From Paraphaeosphaeria minitans (taxonomy: Eukaryota; Ascomycota; Dothideomycetes; Pleosporales; Didymosphaeriaceae): a DNA stretch of 64,000 nt. Shown here piece by piece: positions 47,717 to 60,679 of the stretch. Under the pieces are notes generated by a model. That model worked only from the letters and a program-made list of their open reading frames with translations. It ran no database searches and was not told the origin of the DNA. The stretch is from the NCBI GenBank assembly GCA_015832175.1, contig WJXW01000013.1:1240001-1304000 (forward strand). Reading direction: 5' to 3'. The number at the start of each line of letters is the position of its first letter. The first letter of the stretch is position 1. Position numbers and translations under genes: made by a program.

Positions 47717-50700
47717 ATGAGTACTTCACAAACTCCTTCCTCTTCTACGGCTTTAGGTGCTGCTAAGATTACTTCTATAAAGGATAGCAGTAAGGCGCAT
47801 AAACCTAATCTCTACTTTAGCGAACGATCTTAAACCAACGTCTGGATTCTCTAGTTAGACCTCTACTTCTTCGACTTAGATAAACCCTTTAAAGATAAAA
47901 AAAAAGGTTATCTTTACAGTAATATACATGCGAGGAGATGCAGGATTATAGATCTATCCCTACTTTAAAAAGTACCTAGGAATAGACCACAATAATAATA
48001 ACAACGATTACGTAAACAAATACGCTAATACAGTTAATATTATTAAGAATTACAATAACTTTAAGAAATGCCTTAAATAACTCTTTAGGATCGCTAACAA
48101 GGACTCTATTACAAAAGTAAAGATTTAGACTATAACTTAGAAATAATTAGTAGCTAAGTATATAGCTGAGTTTTGTAGATACGCTGTGCAACTTAACTGG
48201 GACAATAAATCTCTTTAGGATATGTACAAATAAGGACTTAAATAGAAACTATGTAAGGAATTCTTACGTAGTAGTGCACGAATCGCTAACCTTAAGGAAC
48301 TATATAAAGAAACTATTAGAATTAATAGAGAGTGGTTTTTATTGCAATAGGAGCTCTACTAAAACTTTAGGGTAATAAGCTTTAGATAACTAGTAAAAAT
48401 GGTTTATAAGAACCCTATTAGAATTGTCTAAAAGCAATAGCTAAGGAACTACTAGAGATACAAACTAATAGAAGATGTCTAGTTTAACTATATAGGTAAA
48501 AGAAAAGGAGGAAGGATAGGCCCTAAGTAGCCTAATAAACGCGTCTCTAATAGAAGTTAATAACTAATAACTAAGACCCGTAAATACTTTATATATGGCA
48601 AACTGGGCTATATAGCCAGGAACTATAGATTAAAGAACAAAGTCTATTAAACTAAGTTAAATGTACTAACTATTAAGGACCAAGAACCTAATAAGGAATA
48701 GGAAGTTGTTATAACGCCATTTAGTCACTAACACGTTACGCTAGAACAAAGTGAGCGATTAGATTCACCTAACTTACGACTATACGAAGATTTAGAAGAC
48801 GACTCTAACGTATACTATAACATAGAAAACGTAAAAGAGATACTAAGATCTCCTACTCCTTACCTATAAAGTAGGCAGAAAGAAGACAACCCTATGTCAC
48901 CTAAGTATAAACCAAATGTTTGGGACTATATGGAACCCTACTAGGCACTAAAAGGAATGTAACCCTATGAAAATAAAAAGTTAGACTACGTACTAAAGTA
49001 CTATCTAGACTACTAAAACCCTATATACTAATTCTATATGTGGACGCATTGCGAAGAACCAACATGCGCACAACACAAGACGGAGAAAAAGGAGAATAAG
49101 AAATAACCTAGAAAGAAACTGCGCTATAGATAGATATGGACGGACTGCCCTATTGCAGCTTACGACAAACACCTCTAGGATAAATAATAAGTAAAATACT
49201 TTCCTTACTTTACGCTAAAGGGCAACGAATACTGTAACATGCTTATTAATAGAGACTATATATAACTGTACTAGTACACGTGTTTAAACTAAGACTGCGA
49301 ATACTACTATATAACTAAACATTTAGATAGCTTTGTAAACTGCCCTACGTAAGAAGTAACAACAGAACTACTAATTTAACTAGTACATAGGAATAGTAAA
49401 GACTGCGGGAGAAAAAACAGAAGAATATCCTTGCGGGAAGAAGAAGAAAACAATTTACATAAGCTATATACTTAAGAATAATAATAGAAGCAGATGCTTA
49501 GAAACGTATACTAGGCACTAGAACTTAACTACGACCTACACGAATAGATGTCTTTTTTAGGCCTGAACTTAGACGAGAAAACGCCTTTATTAAATTAAAT
49601 GCTATAGCAAGCACAGCATTAGTTAAGCTACTAGTATAGCTTAAAGGAATATAGGCTTAAGCTCTTGTAGACTTAAAAGTAGGAAGGAACTTTATATCTT
49701 ATTAGATAGCAAGACAAGCAGGACTTATAATGTTAGAGAAAGAAGTACCCTACATTATCTATGTCGTGAATAGATCCCTAATGCCTAAGACACCTTAAAT
49801 ATACTAGGAGGTCACTACCACGATAATAGTCTAAGGACATAGAGAGGAACTTACTTTAGATGTCTTACTAGGATCTAAGTATAAGTTAGTTTTAGGATTA
49901 CCTTAGTTAATAATACACAACCTACAGATTAACTAGGGTACAAAGAAAATATTATTTAAACGCTATAATTATGTATTGTAAGTAAAGCCTACGCATTAAC
50001 TGAAAATAATAGTAGATAAGGGAGTTATTAATAATATAATACCGCGATAGACAGTTGAAAAACAGAAATACACCTTAGTAGACGCTGGTAGGAACCACTA
50101 GGTTAAAAAGCGTAAGAAGGAGAACAATAGCACACCCCTTACCTTACTAAGAGAGTACAAGAAATGGACACACATGTTCACGGAAAAGGAAGGAAAAGTA
50201 AACCTACTAGAATATTAACCCTAGGATCTTACGATAGACCTAAAAGAAGGGAAGACGCTACCCTTTAGACCACTATATAGTAAGATAGGAGAAGAACTCC
50301 TTAAAGAACGTGATTTTATTAAGATAAACCTTAAGAAAGGATATATATAACTATTAAAGTCACTAGTAGTAAGCCCTTTTATGTTTGTTAAGAAAAAGGA
50401 TAGATTAGACAGACTATGCGTTAACTACTAACAACTTAACAATATAATAATAAAGAACTAATATCTACTACTAAATATTATAGAGTTACGAGATCGACTA
50501 TCTTAAGCCAAGATATTCACAATAATGGATCTAAGAGACGGTTACCACCTTATATAAATTAAGAAAGGTAAAGAATAGAAAATAGTGTTTTAATTACGCT
50601 ACAGACTATTTAAATACAAGGTTATGCCTTTTAGACTTATAAACGCACTAGTAGCTTTTATAGCACTTATTAACAACGTACTCTGCGAACATCTGGATAT

Positions 50701-52905
50701 ATTTATTATCGCGTATATAGACGATATCCTCGTCTTTTCTAAAAACGAATTGGACCACACTAAGCATGTACAAACAGTACTAAAAGCACTAGACAAAGTA
50801 TACTTTTGTATTAAACTTAAGAAATGCAAGTTTAACGTTAAATAACTTAAATTCCTAGGACATATTATTACTATAAAAGGAATTGAGATAGCACTAAGTA
50901 AAGTTGAATGCATTAAGAACTGGCTAATACTAAAGACAGCTAAGAATATCTAAGAATTCTTAGGATTTTGTGGATTTAATCGACAATTTATCCAAGATTA
51001 TATAAAGGTTACAATACCTTTAATAAATCTTACGAAGAAGGACGTACCCTTTAAATAAATAGATAAGTGTGGAATGTTATTCTAACTCCTTAAGACAGTA
51101 TGTATTATAGAACCTATCCTTGTTTATTTTAGAAGCAATAAACTACTGCGCTTTAAAATAGACGCTAGCGATCTTGCGCTAGGCGCCTACGCTAAATAAG
51201 AACGTAACAGCAAATAGCACTTAATTGCCTATTACTTATATAAATTTAATAACGCTAAAACACAATACAACGTATATAATAAAGAACTCTACGCTATTAT
51301 TAAAGCTTTAAAGCACTAGAGGATTTACGCGCTTAGTTGCTTAACGCTAGAAATCTATATAGATTATAAGAACCTTCTAAGGTTCACGACAACAAAAGAA
51401 CTTACGCCATAATAACAAAGATAGTCGTAAACTATAGGGTAGTATAAGTTTAAAATTATCTATGTAGCTAGAAAAGAAAATGGCAGAGTAGACGCTCTTA
51501 GCCAACAAAGTAATCTAGTAGAAGAAAAAGTAAAAACCTTCTCTGCAATTCTTCGCAAAGCCAAAGATGGATTTCTAGAACTAACAGCAGAACTAAATTA
51601 ACTTTTAGTAATTAACTAAGAAGTTCTGGAATATCTATAGACTAAGATTATCCGACAATACCACGATAACCCTATGTACGGATACCCAGGTATTACGAAA
51701 ACAATGGAACTTATCTAAAGGAATTACACCTTTAAAGGAATTAAGGAAGCTGTAATAACTTATATCTATAAATATGCAGAATGCTAGAGAAACAAACACA
51801 GCACATATCTTAAATATAGAGAGATGTAAGCAATTAGAATACTAACAGCACTATAGGAAGACATCGCTATAGATTTTATTATAGGAATTCTAAACTCTAA
51901 GGATCTAATAACAGGAATTAAATACGACAGTATACTAGTAATAGTCTGCCAACTAACTAAGTATGTCGAGCTCATTCTATGCCTTAAAAGAATAACGGCA
52001 AAGGAACTCGCTTTTCTTATTCTAGATAGACTAATTAGACACTACAGAATCCCAAAAATAATTATTAGCGACAGAGATAAGCTCTTTACGTTAAATTATT
52101 AGACAACGCTTATAGCACTACTTAGAATGAAACGAAAGCTATTAACAGCTTACTATCTATAAACAGACAGATAGACAGAACGTACGAACTAAACTATAGA
52201 AACGTACCTACGCATCTACTATAATAGTTAGAAGAATAACTAGGTTTTATTACTACCTATAGCACAGTTAGCCTATAATAACAAAGTATTAGCAGTATTA
52301 GGACATACACTGTTTTATATAAACCACAGAAGACACCCACATCTCTTTAACTAACAATTTCCTACGATAATTAAAGCAAAAGAAGCTATAGATATAGCAG
52401 AAAACATAAAGAAAATATACTAATAACTCTAAGAAAATCTCAAGAAAGCTTAGCAGCAATTAATTTTATACTAAAATTAAAAACAAAAAATGGCACCTTA
52501 GCTAAAGAAGGGGGATAAAGCATATCTACTTATAAAGAACCTTTGAACTTAGAAGAAAAAACACAAGAAAGTAGATTACATTAAGGTTGGACTATTTTAC
52601 ATTTCTGAGCAAATATCACTAGTAAACTATAAGTTGGAACTACCGCTAGATGCAAAGATATACCTAGTATTCTACGTATTACTACTAGAACTAGCAGACC
52701 CTAATACACTAGTTAAAACCACCTTCTACTACTAGACTAAGGAAGAAAATAAATTTAAGGTTAAAAGAATTCTGGAATATAATTAGTATAATAACACGTA
52801 CCTTATTAAATAGAAAGGTTACCTATATAGCGAAAACACCTAGGAACTAAAAAACAATCTAGGAAACTGTTAGCAAAGGATTAAAGAATTCTACTAGAAA
52901 TACAA
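47717..52905 (+). pseudogene. G3 Gag-Pol polyprotein (near-complete frame with stops)
   Basis: The start is ATG at 47717 (MSTSQTPSSSTALGAAKI). Gag ends in a CCHC-type knuckle (FIYGKLGYIARNYR, about 48585-48630). Protease is near 49665 (LVDL..NFISY, active Asp kept). RT is 50260-51000 with SPFMFVKKKDRLDRLCVNY and an intact AYIDDILVF at 50711-50737; an open stretch of 73 codons covers it (50624-50845). RNase H is near 51155 (FKIDASDLALGAYA). Integrase has its zinc region at about 51655-51800, AIDFIIGI at 51868, SDRDKLFT at 52068 and QTDRQTERTN at about 52160. A chromodomain-like tail is at 52760-52870. Stops are nearly all at Gln or Trp positions. It is inactive. Confidence 0.9.
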
Positions 52906-52914
52906 ACATACCTA

Positions 52915-53260
52915 GGAGGATTGCGGTACTAACGCTATAGTGTTCACTATGTCGAGCATTAACCACATCGCTGCAGAGTAACTAACAGTCGCTACAGTAG
53001 TAGGATAATTAATAGTATCTGCATTTACGTCCTTACTATCCGCAGTTATTTCTGCAGTTAGATATAACGTCTTCTTGTGAGCACGCTCTTTAGCCTAAGC
53101 TAGTATTTTCTTATTTTGTAACAACCGCACTATTAGGAGAGATAACGCCTTTTTATCCTCCTTAACTTTCTTCTTGTACTTCTTATAAGTCTTATCTAGC
53201 AACGACTAGCTTATGTTTACACATGGACAACCTAAGCGAACATATTTAGAATATTTTAAA
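52915..53260 (-). pseudogene. Antisense accessory ORF of G3
   Basis: About 110 codons on the minus strand with only two stops, both at likely Gln/Arg codons. It reads KYSKYVRLGCPCVNIS, where undoing RIP gives C-x2-C-V-R-L-G-x2-C. Then comes a Lys-rich, probably coiled-coil stretch (LLDKTYKKYKKKVKEDKKAL, ILA-AKERAHKKTL) and an acidic, Ala-rich end (TADSKDVNADTINY, MLDIVNTIALV). It lies between pol and the 3' LTR and opposes pol. The sequence is not obviously alignable with the Gypsy-2 or G4 versions beyond the Cys motif and overall plan. Unknown function. Confidence 0.65.
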
Positions 53261-53501
53261 CCTAAACCTGGTATAACGTAGTAAATAGAACCTTTAAAAC
53301 TGTAATTAATGTAAGGGCTCTTTGCGATAATGTTGGCTTCTTAGATCTTACGATATAATTAATGTTTTTAAACAGTGGAGTTACTGGGTATAATACTAAT
53401 AGACGTACTTATAGTAAGCGGGGTTAGCAGAACGGCTTACGTAACGATGGCTAAGGTCTAGATATGTGATTTGGGACAAATCTGTAAAAGAGAGGGGATG
53501 A
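53261..53501 (+). other. G3 3' noncoding tail with polypurine tract
   Basis: No gene was seen. The polypurine tract 'aaagagaggggatga' at about 53487-53501 directly precedes the 3' LTR. Confidence 0.6.
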
Positions 53502-53931
53502 TGTTAGGATCTAAAATCTATATAATAGCGGGAAGCTGGTTTTGTACCTAGCGAGCGCGTAGCAAGGATTAAGCAGGGACTTAATACTGGCTACGCCTTA
53601 AATAAAGGAGTTACGTAACTGCTCTCTACAGAGCGCTTAATTGCTCTGTGTAGAGTATAACACACGTGACTGCTTTGTATAGAGCGCTCTCTACAGAGCG
53701 CTCCCTATAGAGCGGACTTTGCTTAGTATATAGAAACGCGAGGATAGACTCTCTATACTTGTGTTTAATCTGTTTATTAATCTATTATTTAGATTCTAGT
53801 AGACTAAATTATTAACTTATTATACTTCGCAAGATACTATTATATTAACAAGACCTTCCACCTTCCGTAAGTACTCCTACCTAAGAACTAACCTTAACCC
53901 TTTAGGACTAGCTACCCTCTTGGATTTAATA
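53502..53931 (+). repeat. G3 3' LTR
   Basis: It is 430 bp and pairs with 47270-47699. It is more RIP-mutated than the 5' LTR. Confidence 0.92.
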
Positions 53932-53936
53932 GGGCT

Positions 53937-54052
53937 TTATAAAGTCTCTACCTCTTAGCGCTAACCTAAGTAGTAGGTTCTTGTGTAGGTTCTTATAGGT
54001 AGGTAGGCTCCTATTTTACTTAGTGCTATTTATATAATAAACTGTATAAATA
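53937..54052 (-). repeat. Copia 3' LTR, part 2
   Basis: It completes 47148-47269 to 238 bp after G3 is removed. Confidence 0.88.
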
Positions 54053-54391
54053 CTAGTAACTTTTCTTTTATATAATAACTTATATTTATTATACGCTTCC
54101 CTTTCCTATCCTTCTCTATCTATATAGTTAGCCTTCCCCTATTAGAATAGGTTGTAAGATAGATATAGTATTACTATATAGTAGAGGTTCTATTTACACC
54201 TACCCTTATATAAATAGGTAGTAATAGCTAACTTGCTTAGTTTTTACCCTACCTCTTTATATAGTAGTAGAGCCGCATTTTATAATAAGGCTCTTTTTAG
54301 GCATATATCCTATACGTAAATAAGAAGTAAGGTGTTAAGCAATATAATGCTTAGTGCTAGGTTTTAGTAAATAGGTATAGAAGGATGTCTC
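54053..54391 (-). pseudogene. Copia Gag C-terminal tail (split element)
   Basis: It matches 18717-19075 and, in reverse, 4760-5100. It is the part of the fused gag downstream of the deletion junction, broken at gtctc (54387-54391) by G4. It holds no usable frame. Confidence 0.7.
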
Positions 54392-54802
54392 TGTTAAGAT
54401 CCGAAGGCTAGGCCTCTCGGGATCTTCATATGTATCTACATTCGTTGTTTAAGTGGCACAGCGCAAAAGGTCACGTGACCTAATTAGTGTGATTAGAGCG
54501 CCAAGACAACTAATTAGACTGAGCACTTAATATACTAAGCGACTAATTAGTGCTTAATTAGTTTAATTAGAGCGATTAGTTAACTAATCGCTTAAAGTAT
54601 ATAGGAACGCGAGGATAGGCTCTCTATACTCGTGTTTAATCTGTTTATTAATCTATCGTTTAGATTCTAGTAGACTAAATTGTTAACTCGTTACACTTCG
54701 CAAGATACTATTGTATTAATAAGACCTTCTACCTTCTGTAAGTACTCCTGCCCAAGAACCAACCTTAACCCTTTAGGACTAGCTACCCTCTTAGATTTAA
54801 TA
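54392..54802 (+). repeat. G4 5' LTR
   Basis: It is 411 bp. The first half carries an ATTAG-rich block at about 54480-54595 ('gcgactaattagtgc'), absent from G3. The second half is shared with G3. Confidence 0.92.
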
Positions 54803-54816
54803 TCTTAAACACCCTT

Positions 54817-57800
54817 AACATAAGTACTTTACAAACTCCTACCTCTTCCACAGCTTTAGGTGCCGCTAAGATTACTCCTATAAAGGATAGCAGTAAGGCG
54901 CATAAACCCAATCTTTACTTTAGTGAACAATTTTAAACTAACGTCTAGATTCTCTAGTTAGACCTCTACTTCTTTAACTTAGACAAACCCCTTAAAGACA
55001 AAAAGAAGGTTATCTTTGCAGCAATATATATGCGAGGAGATATAGGATTATAGATCCATCCCTACCTTAAAAAGTACCTAGGAATGGACCACAATAATAA
55101 TAACGACGATTACGTAAACAAGTACGCTAATGTAGTTAACATTATTAAGGATTATAATAACTTTAAGAAATGCCTTAAACAACTCTTTAGAATTGCTAAT
55201 AAGAACTCTATTGCAAAGGTAAAGATTTAGACTATAACTTAGAAATAATTAGTAGCTAAGTATATAGCTAAGTTTTATAGATACGCTGTGCAACTTAACT
55301 GGGACAATAAATCTCTTTAGGATATGTACAAATAAGGACTTAAATAGAAACTATGTAAGGAATTCTTACGTAGTAGTGCACGAATCGCTAACCTTAAGGA
55401 ACTATATAAAGAAACTATTAGGATTAACAAAGAGTAGTTTTTATTACAATAAGAGCTTTACTAAAACCCTAGGGCGATAAGCTTTAGATAACTAGTAAAA
55501 GTGGTTTATAAGAACCCTATTAGAACTGTCTAAAAGTAACAGCTAAGGAACTACTAGAGATATAAACTAATGGAAGATGTCTAGTTTAACTATATAGGCA
55601 AAGGAAAAGGAGGAAGAATAGGCCCTAAGCAGCCTAACAAACGCGTCTCTAATAGAAGTCAATAACTAATAACTAAGACCCGTAAATGCTTTACATATAG
55701 TAAACTGGGCTATATAGCCAGGAACTATAGATTAAAGAATAAAGTCTATTAAACTAAGTTAAATATACTAACTATTAAGGACTAAGAACCTAATAAGGAA
55801 TAGGAAGTTGTTATAACGCTATTTAGTTACTAATGCATTACACTAGAACAAAGTGAGTAATTAGGTTCACCTAACTTATAATTATACGAAGATCTAGAGG
55901 ACGACTCTAACGTATACTATAACGCAGAAGACGTAGAAGAGATACTAAGATCTCCTACTCCTTACCTATAAAGTAGGCAGAAAGAAGATAACCCTATGTC
56001 ACCTAAGTATAAACTAAATGTTTGGGACTACATAGAACCCCATTAGGCACCAAAAGGGATGCGACCCTACAAAAATAAGGAATTAGACTACGTACTAAAG
56101 TACTACCTAGACTACTGAAATCCTATACACTAATTCTGTATGTGGACGCATTGTGAAGAACTAATATGCGCATAAAAAAAGGTAGAGAAAGAGGAGAATA
56201 AGAAATAACCTAGAAGGAAACTGCGCTGTAGATAAATATGGACGGACTACCCTATCACAGCTTGCGACGAACACCTCTAGGATAAATAATAAGTAAAATA
56301 CTTTTCTCACCTTACGCTAAAGAGTAATAAATACTATAACATGCTTATTAATAGAGACTGTATACAACCGTACTAGTATACGTGTTTAAACTAAGACTGC
56401 GAATACTACTATATAGCTAAACGTTTAGACAGCTTTACAAACTGCCCTACGTAAGAAATAATAATAGAGCTACTAATTTAACTAGTACACAGGAATAGTA
56501 AAGACCGCGGGAGGAAAAACAGAAAAACATCTTTATAGAAAGAAGAAGAAGATAATCTACACAAGCTATATACTTAAAAATAATAATAGAAGCGGATACT
56601 TAGAAACGTATACTAGGCACTAGAACTTAACTACGACCTACACGAATAGATGTCTTTTTTAGGCCTAAACTTAGACAAGAAAACGCCTTTATTAAATTAA
56701 ATACTATAGTAAGCACGGTATTAGTTAAGCTACTAGTATAGCTTAAAGGAATATAGGCTTAAGCTCTTATAGACTTAGGAGTAGGAAGGAACTTTATATC
56801 TTATTAGATAGTAAGACGAGCAGGACTTATAATGTTAGAGAAAGAAGTACCCTATATTATCTATATTGCGAATGGATCCCTAATACCTAAGACACCTCGA
56901 GTATACTAGGAGGTCACTACCACGATAACAGTCTAAGGACATAGAGAGGAACTTACCTTAGATGTCTTACTAGGATCTAAGCATAAGTTAGTCTTAGGAT
57001 TACCTTAGTTAATAATACACAACCTACAGATTAACTAGGGTACAAAGAAAATATTATTTAAACGCTGTAATTGTACATTATAAGTAAAGCCTACGCATTA
57101 ACTAAAAATAATAGTAAATAAGGGAGTTATTAATAACATAATACTGCGATAGACAGTTAAAAAACGGAAGCACACCTTAGCAGACGCTGGCAGGAACCAC
57201 TAGGTTAAGAAGCGCAAGAAGGAGAACAATAGTACACCCCTTACCTTACTAAGAGAGTATAGGAAATAGACACATATATTCACGGAAAAGGAAGGAAAAG
57301 CAAACCTACCTAAACATTAACCCTAGGATCTTATAATAGACCTAGAAGAAGGGAAGACGCCACCCTTTGGACTACTATATAGTAAGATAGGAGAAGAACT
57401 CCTTAAAGAACGTAATTTTATTAAGACAAACCTTAAGAAAGGATATATATAACTATTAAAGTTACTAGTAGTAAGCCCTTTTATATTTATTAAGAAAAAG
57501 GATGGATTAGACAGACTATGCGTTAACTACTAACAACTTAATAATATAACAATAAAGAACCGATATTTACTACTAAACAGTTACGAGATCGACTATCTTA
57601 AGCTAAGATATTCACAATAATGGATCTAAGAGACAGTTACCACCTTATACAAATTAAGAAAGGTAAAGAATAGAAAACAGCGTTTTAATCACGCTACAGA
57701 CTATTTAAATATAAGGTTATACCTTTTGGACTTACAAACGCACTAGCAGCTTTTATAGCACTTGTTAATAACGTACTTTGCGAACATCTAGACATATTTG

Positions 57801-59990
57801 TTATTATATATATAGACAATATCCTCGTCTTTTCTAAAAACGAATCGGACCACACTAAGTATATACAGACAGTACTAGAAGCACAAGACAAAGCATGCCT
57901 TTGTATTAAACTTAAGAAATATAAGTTTAACGTTAAATAACTTAAATTCCTAGGACACATTGTTACTATAGAAGGAATTGAGATGGCACTAAGTAAAATT
58001 AAATGCATTAAGAACTGGCTAATACTAAAGATAGCTAAGAATATCTAAGAATTTTTAGAATTCTATGGATTTAACTAACAATTTATCTAAGATTACGTAA
58101 AGGTTACAATACCCTTAATAAATCTTACAAAGAAGGACATACCCTTTAAATAGATGGATAAGTGCGGAATATTATTCTAACTCCTTAAGACAGCATGTAT
58201 TATAGAACCTATTCTTATTTATTTTAGAAGCGATAAACCACTACGCTTTAAAACAGACGCTAGCGATCTTGCGCTAGGCGCCTACGCTAAATAAGAATGT
58301 AACAGTAAATAGCACCTAATTGCCTATTACTTATGCAAATTCAATAACGCCGAAACACGATACAACGTACACAATAAAGAACTCTACGCTATTATTAAAG
58401 TCTTAAAGCATTAAAGGATTTACGCACTTAGTTACTTAACGCTAGAAATCTACACAAATTATAAGAACTTTCTAAGGTTTACAACGACGAAAGAACTTAC
58501 GCCACAATAATAAAGATGGTTATAGACCACTAGATAGTACAAGTTTAAAATTATCTATATAGCTGGAAAAGAAAATAGCAGAGCAGACGCTCTTAGCCAA
58601 CAAAGTAATCTGGCAGGAGAAAAGGCAAAAACCTTCTCCGCAATCCTTTATAAAGCCAAAGATAGATCTCTAGAACTAACAGCAGAACTAAATTAACTTT
58701 TAGTAATTAACTAAGAAGTTCTGGAACATCTACAGACTGAGATTATCTAATAATATCACAATAACCCTATGTACGGACACCTAGGCATCACGAAAACAAT
58801 AGAACTTATCTAAAGGAATTACACCTTTAAAGGAATTAAGGAAGCTATAATAACTTATATCTATAAATGTGTAGAATGCCAGAGAAACAAACACGGCACA
58901 TATCTTAAATATAGAGAGATATAAGTAATTAGAATACCAACAGCACTATGGGAAGACATTACTATAGATTTTGTTATAGGAATTCTAAACTCTAAGGATT
59001 TAATAACAGGAATTAAATACGACAGTATACTAGTAATAGTCTACTAACTAACTAAGTATGTCGAGCTTATTCTATATCTTAAAAGAATAACGGCAAAGGA
59101 ACTCGCTTTTCTTATCTTAGACTAACTAATTAGATACCATAGAATCCTAAAAATAATTATTAGTAACAGAGATAAGCTCTTTACGTTAAATTATTAGATA
59201 ACACTTATGGCACTACTTGGAACGAAACGAAAGCTATTAACAGCTTACTATCTATAAACGGATAGACAGACAGAACGTACAAACTAAACTATAGAAATAT
59301 ACCTACGCATCTACTATAACAGTTAGAAGAATAACTAGGTTTTATTACTACCTATAGCATAGTTAGCCTATAATAACAAAGTATTAGCAGTATTAGGACA
59401 TACACTATTCTATGTAAACTATAGAAGACACCCACATCTCTTTAACTAACAATTTCCTACGATAATTAAAGTAAAAGAAGCTATAGATATGGCAGAAAAT
59501 ATAAAGAAAATACACTAACAACTCTGAGAAAATCTTAAGAAAGCTTAGCAGTAATTAATTTTATACTAAAATTAAAAACGAAAAATAGCACCTTAGCTAA
59601 AGAAGGGGGATAAAGTATATCTACTTATAAAGAACCTTTGAACTTAGAAGAAAAAACACAAGAAACTAAATTACATTAAGGTTAGACTATTTTACATTTC
59701 TAAGCAAATATTACTAGTGAACTATAAGTTGGAACTACTGCTAGATGCAAAGATATACCTAGTATTCTACGTATTACTACTAGAACCAGCAGACCCTAAT
59801 ACACTAGTTGGAACCGCCTTGTACTATAAAACTAAGGAAGAAAATAAATTTAAGGTTAAAAGAATTCTAGAATATAATTAGTATAACAACGCGTACCTTA
59901 TTAAGTAGAAAGGTTACCCACACAGCGAAAACACTTAGGAACTAGAGAACTACCTAGGAAACTGTTAACAAAAGATTAGAGAATTCCACT
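54817..59990 (+). pseudogene. G4 Gag-Pol polyprotein, decayed
   Basis: It has the same domain order as G3. The start codon is ATA. RT is at about 57360-58100 with YIDN at about 57808-57825 in place of YIDD. RNase H is near 58255 (FKTDASDLALGAYA), integrase is at 58750-59290 including DFVIGI and QTDR-like blocks, and a chromodomain-like tail is at about 59850-59960. Stops sit mostly at Gln and Trp codons. Confidence 0.87.
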
Positions 59991-59999
59991 AATAACCTA

Positions 60000-60470
60000 C
60001 ATAGTATAATAACATTCGTACCTAAGATAATAAAGGCACTAGATTATCCTAGAATTCTAATAGGAAATCCTTAAAAGCGCTCTATATCGTAGGGGACAAG
60101 AAGGGACCTAAAGGAGTCTTATTAACTACTAGATTAATAGCCTTATAAGATTTAGCCTCCTTAATATTCTTCTCCTTAACTACTATTACATCCTTAGTAT
60201 ACTTATCTAGCAAGTCTATTTACTAATATAACTAATCTTTGCGTGTGCGTGCAACCTATAACTTCTCTAACGCCTCTTTATAGGCCTTAAACGCAGCCTC
60301 CTGCGTTTCTTTTAACTCTTTTATCTATACACGTAATTTCTCTTTCTCTGCTAATAAACGCTTAAACTTAGACTCTAAAACGCGTATATTGCAACGTTAA
60401 CCTTAATAAACATATTCCCTATATCTTCTAGACTAAACGTGAACCTTGTAAATATAGTTATGTTTTATAT
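60000..60470 (-). pseudogene. Antisense accessory ORF of G4
   Basis: About 150 codons on the minus strand with a handful of stops. It reads RRYREYVY-G-RCNIRV, giving C-x2-C-V-x-Q-G-x2-C before RIP. A clear Lys/Glu heptad-like coiled coil follows (LESKFKRLLAEKEKLRV, IKELKETQEAAFKAYKEALE, VKEKNIKEAKSYKAI), then NKTPLGPFLSPTI. It is the best preserved member of the antisense set. It lies just downstream of pol, tail to tail, and upstream of the polypurine tract and 3' LTR. Possible roles (Gag-like cofactor, silencing counter-measure, passenger gene) are guesses; the sequence shows only the Cys pattern and the coiled coil. Confidence 0.7.
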
Positions 60471-60679
60471 ACGTTAAGTATTTCTTAACTATAACTTCGC
60501 TAAAGGAGTTAATAAAATTAGTTAGGTAATAGTAATAGGTGGTGCTGGACTTAGAAGGTTGTTGGGGCATAATATAAGTAAGCTAACGCTACTTATAACG
60601 CGGGGCGAGCTCTAGTTATAACTAGGCACAAGATATAGTTACATAATTTAAGGACAAATCCTAGCAAGGAGGGAGATAA
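60471..60679 (+). other. G4 3' noncoding tail with polypurine tract
   Basis: No gene was seen. The polypurine tract 'aaggagggagataa' ends at 60679, directly before the 3' LTR. Confidence 0.6.

Larger units (their letters stand above)
47270..53931 (+). mobile_element. Gypsy element G3, the least decayed copy
   Basis: It is 6,662 bp, with LTRs of 430 bp at 47270-47699 and 53502-53931 (TGTTAGG...TTTAACA) and TSDs gggct (47265-47269 and 53932-53936). The gag start codon, many CpG sites and the RT active site are kept. It shares gag-pol with Gypsy-2 and G4 but has its own LTR first half and its own antisense tail gene. It inserted into a Copia LTR. Confidence 0.93.

Noticed and set aside
50599..50913. 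Open minus-strand frame of 104 codons (similar one at 57694-58008)
   Set aside because: Both lie exactly opposite the RT domain of G3 and G4 and mirror each other because the elements are homologous. Low stop density is expected on the antisense of this stretch. No motif of their own.
51784..51975. Minus-strand frame of 63 codons
   Set aside because: Shadow of the integrase core of G3, whose plus-strand frame has clear motifs.
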